Positions 1 through 7,225 are shown, counted from the first letter of the stretch. The stretch is 11,635 nt of DNA from an uncultured Collinsella sp. (GCA_902496775.1 CABVCF010000066.1:1-11635); one strand, 5' to 3'. Notes: generated by a model from the sequence alone, not told the origin. Translations and numbers: made by a program.

Positions 1-528
1 CGCGTCGCCGGCCTCAGCCGCAGCCACAAACCCGTCCTCGCCCAGCTCAACGCCACCGTCCCAGGTAGCGGCACCACCCACGGTGAGCGGGTCACCGCCG
101 GCGCGCATCACGGCCTCCTTCTGGTCCAGGATGCCGCACGCCTCCACGATGGCATCGATCACGGTCTCGGGGCGAATGGCGCACCCGGGCGCGTACACGT
201 CCACGGGAATCGCGCGGTCCACGCCACCGATCACGTTGTAGGCGTCGCGGAACACGCCACCCGAACACGCGCAGATGCCGCACGCCACCACGCACTTGGG
301 CTCGAGCATCTGGTTGTAGATCTGGCGCACGACAGGCAGGTTCTGGGCATTGACCGACCCCGTCACCAAAAAGATATCCGCATGCTTGGGGTTGCCGGTG
401 TTGACCACGCCAAAGCGCTCCGCATCGAACAGCGGCGTGAGCGAGGCCAGCACCTCGATATCGCATCCGTTGCAGCTCGAGCCGTCGTAATGAATAACCC
501 ACGGCGAGCGCGACATTTTATGATCCAT
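1..528 (-). CDS. echC: Ech-type [NiFe] hydrogenase small subunit (EchC/NuoB family), 3' end outside window
   Basis: This is the electron-transferring small subunit of a membrane-bound group 4 [NiFe] hydrogenase. It carries the proximal 4Fe-4S cluster between ferredoxin-type subunits and the Ni-Fe site. The first 176 codons are present and stay open to base 1. The N-terminus carries SCNGCDIEVLA (Cys19 and Cys22), then ERFG and NPKHADIFLVTGSV, then ACGICACSGG (Cys86 aligns with the third NuoB cluster cysteine), then YAPGC (Cys116). The CxxC spacing of the first pair, instead of the adjacent CC of respiratory NuoB, points to hydrogenase rather than complex I. The start at 528 is chosen because AGGAGG lies 8 nt upstream; ATG at 516 is an in-frame alternative. 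The gene follows the EchA-EchB fusion by 12 nt, so the two are surely co-transcribed. EchD, EchE and EchF would be expected beyond the left edge (inference). The acidic, Ala/Gly-rich residues 140-176 extend past the NuoB core. Confidence 0.9.
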   Translation of the reverse strand, partial: MDHKMSRSPWVIHYDGSSCNGCDIEVLASLTPLFDAERFGVVNTGNPKHADIFLVTGSVNAQNLPVVRQIYNQMLEPKCVVACGICACSGGVFRDAYNVIGGVDRAIPVDVYAPGCAIRPETVIDAIVEACGILDQKEAVMRAGGDPLTVGGAATWDGGVELGEDGFVAAAEAGDA

Positions 529-536
529 GGATGCCG

Positions 537-543
537 CCTCCTA
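537..543 (-). promoter_or_regulatory. Shine-Dalgarno of echC overlapping the stop codon of the upstream fusion gene
   Basis: Read on the minus strand the bases are TAGGAGG. TAG is the stop of the EchA-EchB fusion, and AGGAGG, sharing two of its bases, is the ribosome binding site for the ATG at 528. This arrangement suggests translational coupling, keeping membrane and Fe-S subunits in step. Confidence 0.7.
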
Positions 544-3423
544 AATAAACACGTCGACGAGGATGGGCATAAGGTTGAGTAGGCCAAACACCAGCGCCAC
601 GCCCCATCCGAGCTTAAAGCAGCTGCGCCAGGTGCTACGGGCGAAGGTGTTGTCGATCAGCACCTCGACAAAATACGTCGCGGCCATCACGACCAGGGCG
701 ACCACCCAGCTCACCGGGTTGTCCCAAACAAAGAACATGCCCACCCACATCAAAAACAGCACGGTCTCACACCAGTGCATGAGGGTCATCTTGGCCAGCG
801 TGCCGCCGCTCATCTCGGTGGCGACGCCCTGGACGATCTCCTGATGCGCGTGATGCGAGTACGAAAGATCGAACGGCGACTTGCGCAGCTTGATGGTAAG
901 CACCGCAAGCAGCGCGAGGAAAATGGGCGCGCTGTACACGATGATGGGAGCCGACTGCCCCGTTACGGCGATGGAATCGAAGCTGTCGGTGGCAAGATAC
1001 AGGCCCACACTCATCAGCAAAACGGCGGGCTCGTAACTCATAACCTGCAGCAGCTCGCGGTCGGCGCCGACCTGGGCAAACGGGCTTTGCGTCGAGGCGG
1101 ACGCCAGCACCACAAAGATCGCGGCGAGCGTCACCATAAAGGAGCACAACATCGTGTTGGAACCCGACACAAAGATGCCGCCGCCCACCACGGTAAAGAT
1201 GAGCGCGCACGCCATGTAGGTATCGTCCATGGTGTTTACGCTGGCGGGGGCCTTGCGCAGCAGCTTGGCAACGTCGTAGAACGGTTGCAGCAGGCGCGGA
1301 CCCACACGGCCCTGCATGCGGGCCGAAAGCTTACGGTCAAGACCGTCGATCAGACCGCCCACAAGCGGCGCCAGCAAGGCAAACGCCACGGTGCCAATAA
1401 AAATGCCCACGACGCCCGAACCTTCAAAATACTTGCCGCGCAGCACCGAGGGCGCGCTCATGGCAAGCCGCTCGGGCCCAATCCACGCGCAACACAGAAG
1501 CGCAAACAAGATAATGCTGCAGCACACGACGCTACCTGCGGGGCCAATGCGCTTCTCGCCAAGGGCGTCCTCCGAATACCAATTGCGCTTTTCGGCCTTC
1601 ACCTCGTGTCCCATCGAGCCGCGGAAATGGCGGTAATTGTCGGTTCCCACACCCGAAAGATATACGTTTACGTGCGGCTTATTGCTCACGCGGAACGACG
1701 TCAGCAGCACCACGGCAATAAACGCCACGATAACCACCATCAGATACATGGCGTCCTTGCCGATAACGTACGGCACGCGGCCAAACACCATGGCCAAGTA
1801 AGGCGACACCAGACCGCTCGAGATAACCGGAAACGCCACACAGCACAGAATCAGCAGCGCGGCGATGGTGTTGAGGGCCATCCATTCGGTCTTATGGACA
1901 TTGACCTCAACGTTTTGAGCCGTGGGGTCGACGCCCGAAAGCTTGGCAAGCCACTTGCCCCAGAAGAAGAACGTCGCAGCCGAGCCAAAGGCAAGCACCA
2001 TGATCATGAGCACGTTGCCAGTCTGCGCAAACGCCACCAGGGCACCCCACTTGGACACGAGCATGCCAAACGGCGCCACAAACATGCCCATGATGCCCAG
2101 CATCATCAGGCGCGTCAGGTGCGGCATGCGGCTGAACATGCCGTCCATGTCCTCGATATCGCGGCTGCCGATATGATGCTCGGCCGTGCCCACGCACAGG
2201 AACAGCAGCGACTTTGCCACCGTGTGGAACAGGATCAGAAAGATGGCCGCCCATACGGCCTCGGGCGCGCCGACACCCAGGCAGGCACTGATGAGGCCCA
2301 AGTTGGAAATGGTGGAGTACGCGAGCACGCGTTTGGCGTTGCTCTGCGAGATGGCCATGAGGGCAGCGAGCAAAAACGTGATGGCACCCACACTCGTGAC
2401 CATAAAGCCGGTCACGGGATAGATGGCATAGAGCGGGCTCAGCTTGACCATCAGGAACACGCCGGCTTTGACCATGGTTGACGAGTGAAGCAGGGCGCTC
2501 GTGGGCGTGGGGGCAACCATGGCACCCAACAGCCAAGTGTGGAACGGCATCTGTGCGGCCTTGGTGAGTGCGGCAAGCGACAACAGGATGACCGGCATCA
2601 CCAGCAGTGCGGACTGCGCGGTTCCGGCGCCGGAAAGCTCGATCATGCCCGAGATGGTCAGCGGCATGCCGTTAACGTGCAGATACATGAGTCCGGCCAA
2701 AAACGCGATACCGCCCAGCATGTTGAGGATGATCTGGGTAAAGGCGTTCTTGATGGCCTCGGGCGTGCGCGTGTAGCCAATCATAAGGAACGAGCACACG
2801 GTGGTAATTTCCCAGCCGCAGAACAGCCACTCAAGGTTGTCGCTCGTCACGATGACGAACATGGCCGAGAGGAACAGGAACATAAGTGCCAGGAACTGCG
2901 GACGTCGATCGGGCGCGGTCTGCCCGCGCAGCGCGGCCTCGTGCTCATCATGGGCCTGGAAGTCCTTCATGTAGCCCAAAGCGTAGATACAGATAAGGCT
3001 GCCGACGATGCCGACGGCGAGGACCATGATCACGCTCATGTAGTCCAGGTAGAGCGGCGTCGCCGTGACGGCTTCGGCCGCAGGCAGCGTCATGCCCGCA
3101 AAGACGAGCGAGCCCACCAGCTGGACTATGCCGAGCACCGTGGTAAGCACGCTCTTATATTTGTGCGCGTTGTACAGGATGACGGCGCACAGAATTACGT
3201 CGATGACGGAGCTGATGATCGAGAGCGCATGCGAGGTACCGGGGGCAATCTCAAAGCTCTGCGGACCCGTGCAAAAAAACATGACGGCGACTACAACTGT
3301 CACCGCCATGATAATGCCGGAGCCTATGAGTCCCACCGCATCGCGGGCGCGGTCACCGCGCGCGAGCAGCATGCCCAGCGCCGGTACCAGCGGAAACAGG
3401 GTAAGGAAATACAGTAGCGTCAT
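541..3423 (-). CDS. Fused EchA/NuoL-type antiporter and EchB/NuoH-type membrane subunit of a group 4 [NiFe] hydrogenase
   Basis: This 960-residue polytopic membrane protein joins two subunits that are normally separate. Residues about 1-620 are an antiporter-like NuoL/MrpA/EchA domain: GWEITTVCSFLMIGY (about 203-217, with the conserved Glu205), TKAAQMPFHTWLLGAM (Lys288, His295), PTPTSALLHSSTMVKAG (Lys319) and FHTVAKSLLFL (His400, Lys404), the charged residues of the proton/ion path. Residues about 665-960 are NuoH/EchB: DRKLSARMQGRVGPRLLQPF (696-715), the quinone-loop equivalent RELLQVMSYEP (789-799), KSPFDLSYSHHAHQEIVQG (848-866) and TEMSG (869-873). The SHHAHQE motif is typical of Ech-type hydrogenases and not of complex I. 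An extra hydrophobic segment at about 630-649 links the halves. GGGGGAG lies 7 nt before the ATG. No stop or frame change occurs at the junction. The role is ion translocation driven by ferredoxin:proton electron flow at the cytoplasmic membrane (family knowledge). Confidence 0.9.
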   Translation of the reverse strand: MTLLYFLTLFPLVPALGMLLARGDRARDAVGLIGSGIIMAVTVVVAVMFFCTGPQSFEIAPGTSHALSIISSVIDVILCAVILYNAHKYKSVLTTVLGIVQLVGSLVFAGMTLPAAEAVTATPLYLDYMSVIMVLAVGIVGSLICIYALGYMKDFQAHDEHEAALRGQTAPDRRPQFLALMFLFLSAMFVIVTSDNLEWLFCGWEITTVCSFLMIGYTRTPEAIKNAFTQIILNMLGGIAFLAGLMYLHVNGMPLTISGMIELSGAGTAQSALLVMPVILLSLAALTKAAQMPFHTWLLGAMVAPTPTSALLHSSTMVKAGVFLMVKLSPLYAIYPVTGFMVTSVGAITFLLAALMAISQSNAKRVLAYSTISNLGLISACLGVGAPEAVWAAIFLILFHTVAKSLLFLCVGTAEHHIGSRDIEDMDGMFSRMPHLTRLMMLGIMGMFVAPFGMLVSKWGALVAFAQTGNVLMIMVLAFGSAATFFFWGKWLAKLSGVDPTAQNVEVNVHKTEWMALNTIAALLILCCVAFPVISSGLVSPYLAMVFGRVPYVIGKDAMYLMVVIVAFIAVVLLTSFRVSNKPHVNVYLSGVGTDNYRHFRGSMGHEVKAEKRNWYSEDALGEKRIGPAGSVVCCSIILFALLCCAWIGPERLAMSAPSVLRGKYFEGSGVVGIFIGTVAFALLAPLVGGLIDGLDRKLSARMQGRVGPRLLQPFYDVAKLLRKAPASVNTMDDTYMACALIFTVVGGGIFVSGSNTMLCSFMVTLAAIFVVLASASTQSPFAQVGADRELLQVMSYEPAVLLMSVGLYLATDSFDSIAVTGQSAPIIVYSAPIFLALLAVLTIKLRKSPFDLSYSHHAHQEIVQGVATEMSGGTLAKMTLMHWCETVLFLMWVGMFFVWDNPVSWVVALVVMAATYFVEVLIDNTFARSTWRSCFKLGWGVALVFGLLNLMPILVDVFI

Positions 3424-3670
3424 ACCATCACTCCCCCATGCAAAAACGCTGCAATTGTTTAACGTTATAGCTCAATTGAGGAGCAGCAGCGGCAGGTTTT
3501 CGGTCAACTGGGGAGTTTTAGGCGTACGGGGTAAGGGCGCGTCCGCATTGGAGTAGAGAGGCGACGCTCCCCTATCGCAGCGACAGGCGCGCGGGCCACT
3601 GCGCGCGGTTTATTGGCCACTTTGGAGGATGTCCCGACAGGCTCGCACCGGTCCAAAAAGTTGGCGCGGC
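3424..3670 (-). promoter_or_regulatory. Upstream region of the Ech operon, no gene seen
   Basis: The space between the Ech operon and the terminator of the HTH gene has no supported ORF and should hold the operon promoter. No textbook -35/-10 pair is visible. Seen on the minus strand are a TATAAC box-like hexamer (3464-3469), a perfect palindrome CTCAATTGAG (3471-3480), a second CAATTG 16 nt away (3451-3457 region) and the small palindrome AACGTT (3461-3466). These AT-rich symmetric elements about 30-60 nt before the start codon are candidate operator sites. No Rex-type TTGTGAA-N4-TTCACAA site is seen. Confidence 0.3.
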
Positions 3671-3696
3671 AAGAAAAATGCGCCCCCGTGGGCGCA
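3671..3696 (-). terminator. Rho-independent terminator of the HTH gene
   Basis: On the minus strand there is a 7-bp stem TGCGCCC / GGGCGCA with a 4-nt loop, followed directly by TTTTTCTT. It starts 13 bases after the stop codon of the double-HTH gene. Confidence 0.8.
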
Positions 3697-3708
3697 CCAT
3701 CCCGTTCG

Positions 3709-4104
3709 CTATTCCGCCTTTTTTACGCGCGGCTTGCGGCCGCGCGGCTTATCGACCAGTGCGGACTCACCGCTCTCGCGGTACTGACGGCACCAAGCCT
3801 TGACCGAAGACTCGCTGGGAATCTTGTGCTTGATCATGGCCTCGCGAACCGTCAAGCCGTTTTCCAGACGGTCCTTAACCACAGCGAGCTTTACGTCGTA
3901 CGAATAGGTATGATGATGCGAACCGGCATTGAGAACGGCGTCGGCACCGCCCACGGCATACGCGCGGGCCCACTGACGAGCCGTGGCCTGGGGAATGCCA
4001 AGCTTTGCGGCGAGGGCGCGGTGACCGACCCCCTCTTGGAGAATCTCGACGGCGCGCTGCCTAACCTCGGGCGCATGCGTGCGAGTCCTAGTTGCTTCCG
4101 ACAT
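3709..4104 (-). CDS. Stand-alone double helix-turn-helix protein, IS3/IS150 OrfA-like
   Basis: A basic 131-residue protein with two helix-turn-helix units. The first (about 12-50) includes APEVRQRAVEIL and ALAAKLGIPQATARQWARAY; the second (about 69-110) includes YDVKLAVVKDRLENG and AMIKHKIPSESSVKAWCRQY. A linker leads to a Lys/Arg-rich tail (PRGRKPRVKKAE). This order matches the DNA-binding half of OrfA from IS150-group IS3 elements (InsJ-like), but the C-terminal leucine-zipper segment of OrfA and the frameshifted OrfB integrase (DDE) are both missing. No terminal inverted repeats were seen around it. It has its own -35/-10 promoter and an intact terminator. It is therefore either a relic of an insertion sequence or a domesticated DNA-binding regulator. 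ATG at 4104 is chosen as start; GTG at 4113 (adding three residues) is possible and neither has a strong ribosome site. Confidence 0.75.
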   Translation of the reverse strand: MSEATRTRTHAPEVRQRAVEILQEGVGHRALAAKLGIPQATARQWARAYAVGGADAVLNAGSHHHTYSYDVKLAVVKDRLENGLTVREAMIKHKIPSESSVKAWCRQYRESGESALVDKPRGRKPRVKKAE

Positions 4105-4154
4105 ACCTGCCACTTCTTAGCCTTAGCCGTTAATCTGCCTTCTTACGTGCAAGT

Positions 4155-4183
4155 TAGATAGTAGCATTTTACTGTTTGCTCAA
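4155..4183 (-). promoter_or_regulatory. Promoter of the double-HTH gene
   Basis: On the minus strand TTGAGC (4178-4183) and TATCTA (4155-4160) are separated by exactly 17 nt, a good sigma-70-type arrangement about 50 nt ahead of the ATG and inside an AT-rich stretch. Confidence 0.5.
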
Positions 4184-4437
4184 AGCAGTTAATTAAAATA
4201 GACGCGGCGTTATCTGGGCATTTGGCACCAAATTACGACATTTCTTTATCGATTATTTACGCTGGTAGCCGACTCGCAGCTAATCGTCATTCGCTTGTCA
4301 ACAAAATTGGCATCTCTTTATGTCCTTTGGTATAGAGGATATAGTTATTAACCCCTCCCCCAATATTTTTGAGTGATCTGCAAGGCAGCAGACGTCCTCA
4401 CTCCTCATGATTACCGCGCATTGCCATTCATCGGAGC
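4184..4437. other. AT-rich intergenic stretch with no supported gene
   Basis: This is the gap between the HTH promoter and the terminator of the flavoprotein gene. It contains an 8-bp palindrome TTAATTAA (4189-4196) and is much richer in A and T than its surroundings. A 60-codon minus-strand reading frame at 4298-4480 runs through the downstream terminator and has no family likeness, so it is not called. I see no RNA gene here. Confidence 0.4.
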
Positions 4438-4476
4438 AAAACAAAAAGGACGGGACCTGCTGCGCTTGCAGGCCCC
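4438..4476 (-). terminator. Rho-independent terminator of the FadH-like flavoprotein gene
   Basis: On the minus strand a 9-bp stem GGGGCCTGC / GCAGGTCCC (one G-U pair) with a 7-nt loop is followed within 4 nt by a T-rich run (TTTTTGTTTT). It lies about 80 nt past the stop codon of the flavoprotein gene. Confidence 0.75.
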
Positions 4477-4553
4477 GCACCGGTTGACACCCGACGGGAC
4501 ACAGCCGGGCGAGACGGATCCGTGCTACCGCCCCGCCTGGCCGCGATGTTCAA

Positions 4554-6584
4554 CTACAACTCGTTGGCCGCGTGATACGCCGTGCGAATGGCGCTCGCAA
4601 TGTCGGCGGTGCGCTCGCCCGAGCAATCGCCCACGCAGGTCACGGGCACCGTCACGCCATCCAGGTCAAACGCGTTGGCCTTGGAGCCCACGGCCATCAC
4701 CACGTAATCGCAGGCGATCTTTACCGGCTCCTCGGCGCCGTCCTCGGTGGTGCAAATGGCCTCCACGCCCTCGTCGGTAATGGCGGTCAGGCGGGTCTTC
4801 ACGTGCTGCTCCACGTTGTGCTCTGCAAAGTCGCTCATAATCAGCGGCAGAATGGTCTCGGACTCGCCCGCGGCAATCTTGTCGAGCATCTCCACGATCG
4901 CCACCTCGCAGCCGTGCTGCAGCAGGTACTCGGCAGTCTCGGTGCCCACCAGGCCACCGCCAATGACGGCGACGCGGCCCGTAAGCTCCACCTTGCCGGC
5001 CAGCACGTCCCAGCTCGAGACGACCTTCTCCGAATCGGCACCCGGAACGGGGATGACCACGTCGTGTGCACCCACGGCCACAATCGCAGCGTCGGCGGCG
5101 TTGAGGTCCTCAGCGGTAGCGGCATGGTTGAGCTCGACCTTCACGCCCAGGCCGGGCAGAATCTTCTCGTAGTACTCGACCGAGCGCATGATCTCGTCCT
5201 TGCGCGGAGGCGCGGCCGCCAGCACAATCTGGCCGCCCAGATGATCGCTCGCCTCGTAGACGGTCACGTCGTAGCCGCGCTTGGCCGCCACGCGCGCGGC
5301 CTCCAGGCCGGCGATGCCGCCGCCCACCACGGCGATCTTCTTGTCGCCCTCGCCCGGCTTGATGGCGATGGTCGCCTCGTCGCCGTTCTCGGCATTGAGC
5401 ACGCACGAAATGTACTTGCGGTTTTGAATCGCATCGACGCAACCCTTGTTGCAGTTGAGGCACTCGCGGATGGGCTCACCCGTGGCGGCCTTCAGCGCAA
5501 TGTCGGGGTCGCACATGAGCGAGCGGCCATAGGCGATGATGTCGGCGACGCCGTCTTCCAGAATCTTCTCGCCGGCCTCGACCGAAACCACGCGGCCCAC
5601 GGTTGCCACCGGCACGGAGACCAGGGCCTTGACGCGCTCGGCCACGGGCAGCGTCCAGTTGTAGGGCATGGCGCCCATGGGCGGAATGGTGTCGCCCATG
5701 TTGCCGGTGTGGTTGGCCTGTGCGACCTGGATCATATCGATGCCCGCGCCCTCGAGCAGCTTGGCGAACTCGCAGGCCTCGTCGGGCTGCAGGCCGCCCT
5801 TGCCGCGCGGCGTGCCGTCGGGGTTCTCCATGATCACGGGGAGCTTGTACTCCACCATCAGCTGCGGCGCGGCTTCCTTAATGGCAGCGACGACCTCCAG
5901 CGCGTAGCGAACGCGGTTCTCGAACGAGCCGCCGTACTCGTCGGTGCGCTGGTTGAGGATGGCCGAGCACAGCGAACCCACCAGACGATCGCCGTGGACC
6001 TCGATGGCGTCGATGCCGGCCTGCTGCGCACGGGCGGCCGAGGCAGCGATGGCCTCCTTGATCTGGGTGAGTTGCTCTACGCTCGCCTCGTTCACAAAGT
6101 GCTGCATGTCGTGATGCAGCTTGGCGTAGGCCTGGTTGCGGATCTCGTTGGACTCGGCCATCTTGGCGGCAAAGGTCTCCTCGTCGCCGGCGGCCTTGGC
6201 CTCCTGCGCGGCCTTGGCGGCAGCCATGGAGCCCATGACCATGCGGCCGACACCGGGCACATCGTACTCGGGGTGGAACAGCTGCAGCGCGACCTTGGCG
6301 CCGTGCTTGTGGACGGCATCGGCCAGGGCCTTAAACGCGGGGATTTGGGCGTCGGTTGCCAGCTTGGGCGTGGGGCTTGCGGTCATGACGGGAGCGACGT
6401 CGCCGATGACGATGTAGCTCACGCCGCCACGGGCCAAGCGCTCGTAAAAAGCCAGGCTGCGCTCGCCGATGGAACCGTCACGCTCCTCGTAGCCGGTGGT
6501 CAGCGGCGGAAACATAATGCGGTTCTTGAGCTCAAGGGGGCCAACCGTAATGGGCTGGAGCAGCTTGGATGCAGGTGTGGTCAT
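4554..6584 (-). CDS. FadH/BaiCD-like NAD(P)H:flavin oxidoreductase (FMN, 4Fe-4S, FAD)
   Basis: A 676-residue enzyme of the 2,4-dienoyl-CoA reductase / bile-acid oxidoreductase branch of the old yellow enzymes. Counting from the ATG at 6590: residues 10-370 form an FMN-binding TIM barrel (GPLELKNRI, NQRTDEYGGSFENR 213-226, VATVGRV). The 4Fe-4S cysteines are 377, 380, 384 and 396, with the exact CxxCx3Cx11C spacing of FadH. The FAD site is VVGGGIAGLEAARVA (421-435) and the NAD(P)H site AVIGGGLVGTETAEYL (541-556). Such enzymes reduce activated C=C bonds with hydride passed NAD(P)H to FAD to Fe-S to FMN. The usual GYLI segment carrying FadH's catalytic Tyr is replaced by HGDRLVGSLCS (199-209), and residues about 120-165 form an Ala/Glu-rich insertion, so the substrate cannot be inferred. 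Start at 6584 is preferred over 6590 because AAGAGAGGA sits 6 nt before it but directly abuts the 6590 ATG. Monocistronic, with its own terminator. Confidence 0.9.
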   Translation of the reverse strand: MTTPASKLLQPITVGPLELKNRIMFPPLTTGYEERDGSIGERSLAFYERLARGGVSYIVIGDVAPVMTASPTPKLATDAQIPAFKALADAVHKHGAKVALQLFHPEYDVPGVGRMVMGSMAAAKAAQEAKAAGDEETFAAKMAESNEIRNQAYAKLHHDMQHFVNEASVEQLTQIKEAIAASAARAQQAGIDAIEVHGDRLVGSLCSAILNQRTDEYGGSFENRVRYALEVVAAIKEAAPQLMVEYKLPVIMENPDGTPRGKGGLQPDEACEFAKLLEGAGIDMIQVAQANHTGNMGDTIPPMGAMPYNWTLPVAERVKALVSVPVATVGRVVSVEAGEKILEDGVADIIAYGRSLMCDPDIALKAATGEPIRECLNCNKGCVDAIQNRKYISCVLNAENGDEATIAIKPGEGDKKIAVVGGGIAGLEAARVAAKRGYDVTVYEASDHLGGQIVLAAAPPRKDEIMRSVEYYEKILPGLGVKVELNHAATAEDLNAADAAIVAVGAHDVVIPVPGADSEKVVSSWDVLAGKVELTGRVAVIGGGLVGTETAEYLLQHGCEVAIVEMLDKIAAGESETILPLIMSDFAEHNVEQHVKTRLTAITDEGVEAICTTEDGAEEPVKIACDYVVMAVGSKANAFDLDGVTVPVTCVGDCSGERTADIASAIRTAYHAANEL

Positions 6585-6731
6585 GGACATTCCTCTCTTG
6601 TAGGCGCGGCGGCGATGATGCCGCGTAGTTATCTAGAAGATATGGCATGGGAATACAGCAGCGCAACGGAAATCGGCGGACAGCAAGTAGCGGCAGGTGG
6701 ATGGGGATGGGCGGGGCGGCCCGTCGGTTTA

Positions 6732-7028
6732 TCTCAATCTGTAACAGTTACGCGACAAAACCGGGTCTTACTGTTACAGATCGAGACATTCCTCTCGGCC
6801 CATCCTCAACAATCTAGATCTGTAACAGCTAGGCCCACTTTTGGCCCCTATCTGTTACAGATCGAGACGAACCAAACCCGCCTGCTAGAAAATCTCAATC
6901 TGTAACGGTTACTCGGCAAAAACCGTCCCTCGTGTTACAGATTTAGACAAACACGACCCAACCCACCGGTATATCTCGATCTGTAACACCTAGCCGCCTA
7001 AATCGGGTCTAGATGTTACAGGTCGAGA
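6732..7028. repeat. Array of four 55-bp inverted-repeat units (eight alternating 14-bp arms)
   Basis: Four units of exactly 55 bp lie at 6732-6786, 6813-6867, 6893-6947 and 6974-7028 (period 81, 80, 81). Each has a left arm close to TCTCGATCTGTAAC and a right arm close to its reverse complement GTTACAGATCGAGA, enclosing a variable 27-nt core. Units are separated by 25-26 nt of unrelated, C/A-rich sequence. The eight arms thus recur every 39-41 bp in alternating orientation. Each arm also holds a near-palindrome TGTWACA. Arms differ by at most two positions from the consensus, while cores and spacers are much less conserved. As RNA or cruciform DNA each unit would form a hairpin with a 14-bp stem. 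The array lies between the flavoprotein gene (starting at 6584) and the tRNA terminator (7076), and no ORF explains it. Candidates are a REPIN/BIME-like repeat cluster, a multi-site operator for the flavoprotein promoter, or a structured RNA. Confidence 0.9.
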
Positions 7029-7075
7029 TTTTGTTTGAGAGGCCGAGAATTGGACCGAAAACACGGTCCCGAAAT

Positions 7076-7108
7076 AACAAAAAAGCTCGCCGGCTAGGCC
7101 GACGAGCT
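7076..7108 (-). terminator. Rho-independent terminator of the tRNA gene
   Basis: On the minus strand an 11-bp stem AGCTCGTCGGC / GCCGGCGAGCT (one T-G pair) with a 3-nt loop is followed by TTTTTTG. It begins 10 nt after the CCA end of the tRNA. Confidence 0.88.
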
Positions 7109-7117
7109 GTAAGTTCT

Positions 7118-7194
7118 TGGTCGCGGGGGCAGGATTTGAACCTACGACCTCCGGGTTATGAGCCCGGCGAGCTACCAGACTGCTCCACCCCGCA
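7118..7194 (-). tRNA. Initiator tRNA-fMet (CAT anticodon), CCA encoded
   Basis: A 77-nt cloverleaf on the minus strand: acceptor 5' strand TGCGGGG pairing with CCCCGCG, D arm GAGCAGTCTGGTAGCTC, anticodon arm CCGGG-CTCATAA-CCCGG (anticodon CAT), variable AGGTC, T arm GTAGG-TTCAAAT-CCTGC, discriminator A and an encoded CCA. Initiator identity is shown by the three consecutive G-C pairs closing the anticodon loop, the A11-U24 pair in the D stem and the weak first acceptor pair. Here the first pair is U1-G72 rather than the C1xA72 mismatch of E. coli. It stands alone with its own promoter and terminator. Confidence 0.95.
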
Positions 7195-7225
7195 ATGTCT
7201 GGGCGCCTCATGTGCGCAAGAAAGA

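Noticed and set aside
92..502. 136-codon Arg-rich minus-strand frame
   Set aside because: It is the out-of-frame shadow of the hydrogenase small subunit, which reads correctly from 528 to the window edge.
775..2481. 568-codon plus-strand reading frame
   Set aside because: It is antisense to the EchA-EchB fusion; its His/Gln/Arg-rich composition and lack of any motif mark it as a shadow.
541..3423. Respiratory complex I NuoL/NuoH
   Set aside because: The SHHAHQE motif in the NuoH-like half and the CxxC (not CC) motif in the adjoining small subunit indicate an Ech-type hydrogenase.
4298..4480. 60-codon minus-strand reading frame
   Set aside because: It runs into the terminator of the flavoprotein gene, has no family features and no convincing ribosome binding site.
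4572..6905. 777-codon plus-strand reading frame
   Set aside because: It is antisense to the FadH-like gene whose motifs are unmistakable, and it has a low-information His/Gly/Leu-rich composition typical of a GC-rich shadow frame running into the repeat array.
6732..7028. CRISPR array
   Set aside because: Repeat length (14 bp), strict alternation of orientation, partly similar cores and no cas genes nearby are all unlike a CRISPR.
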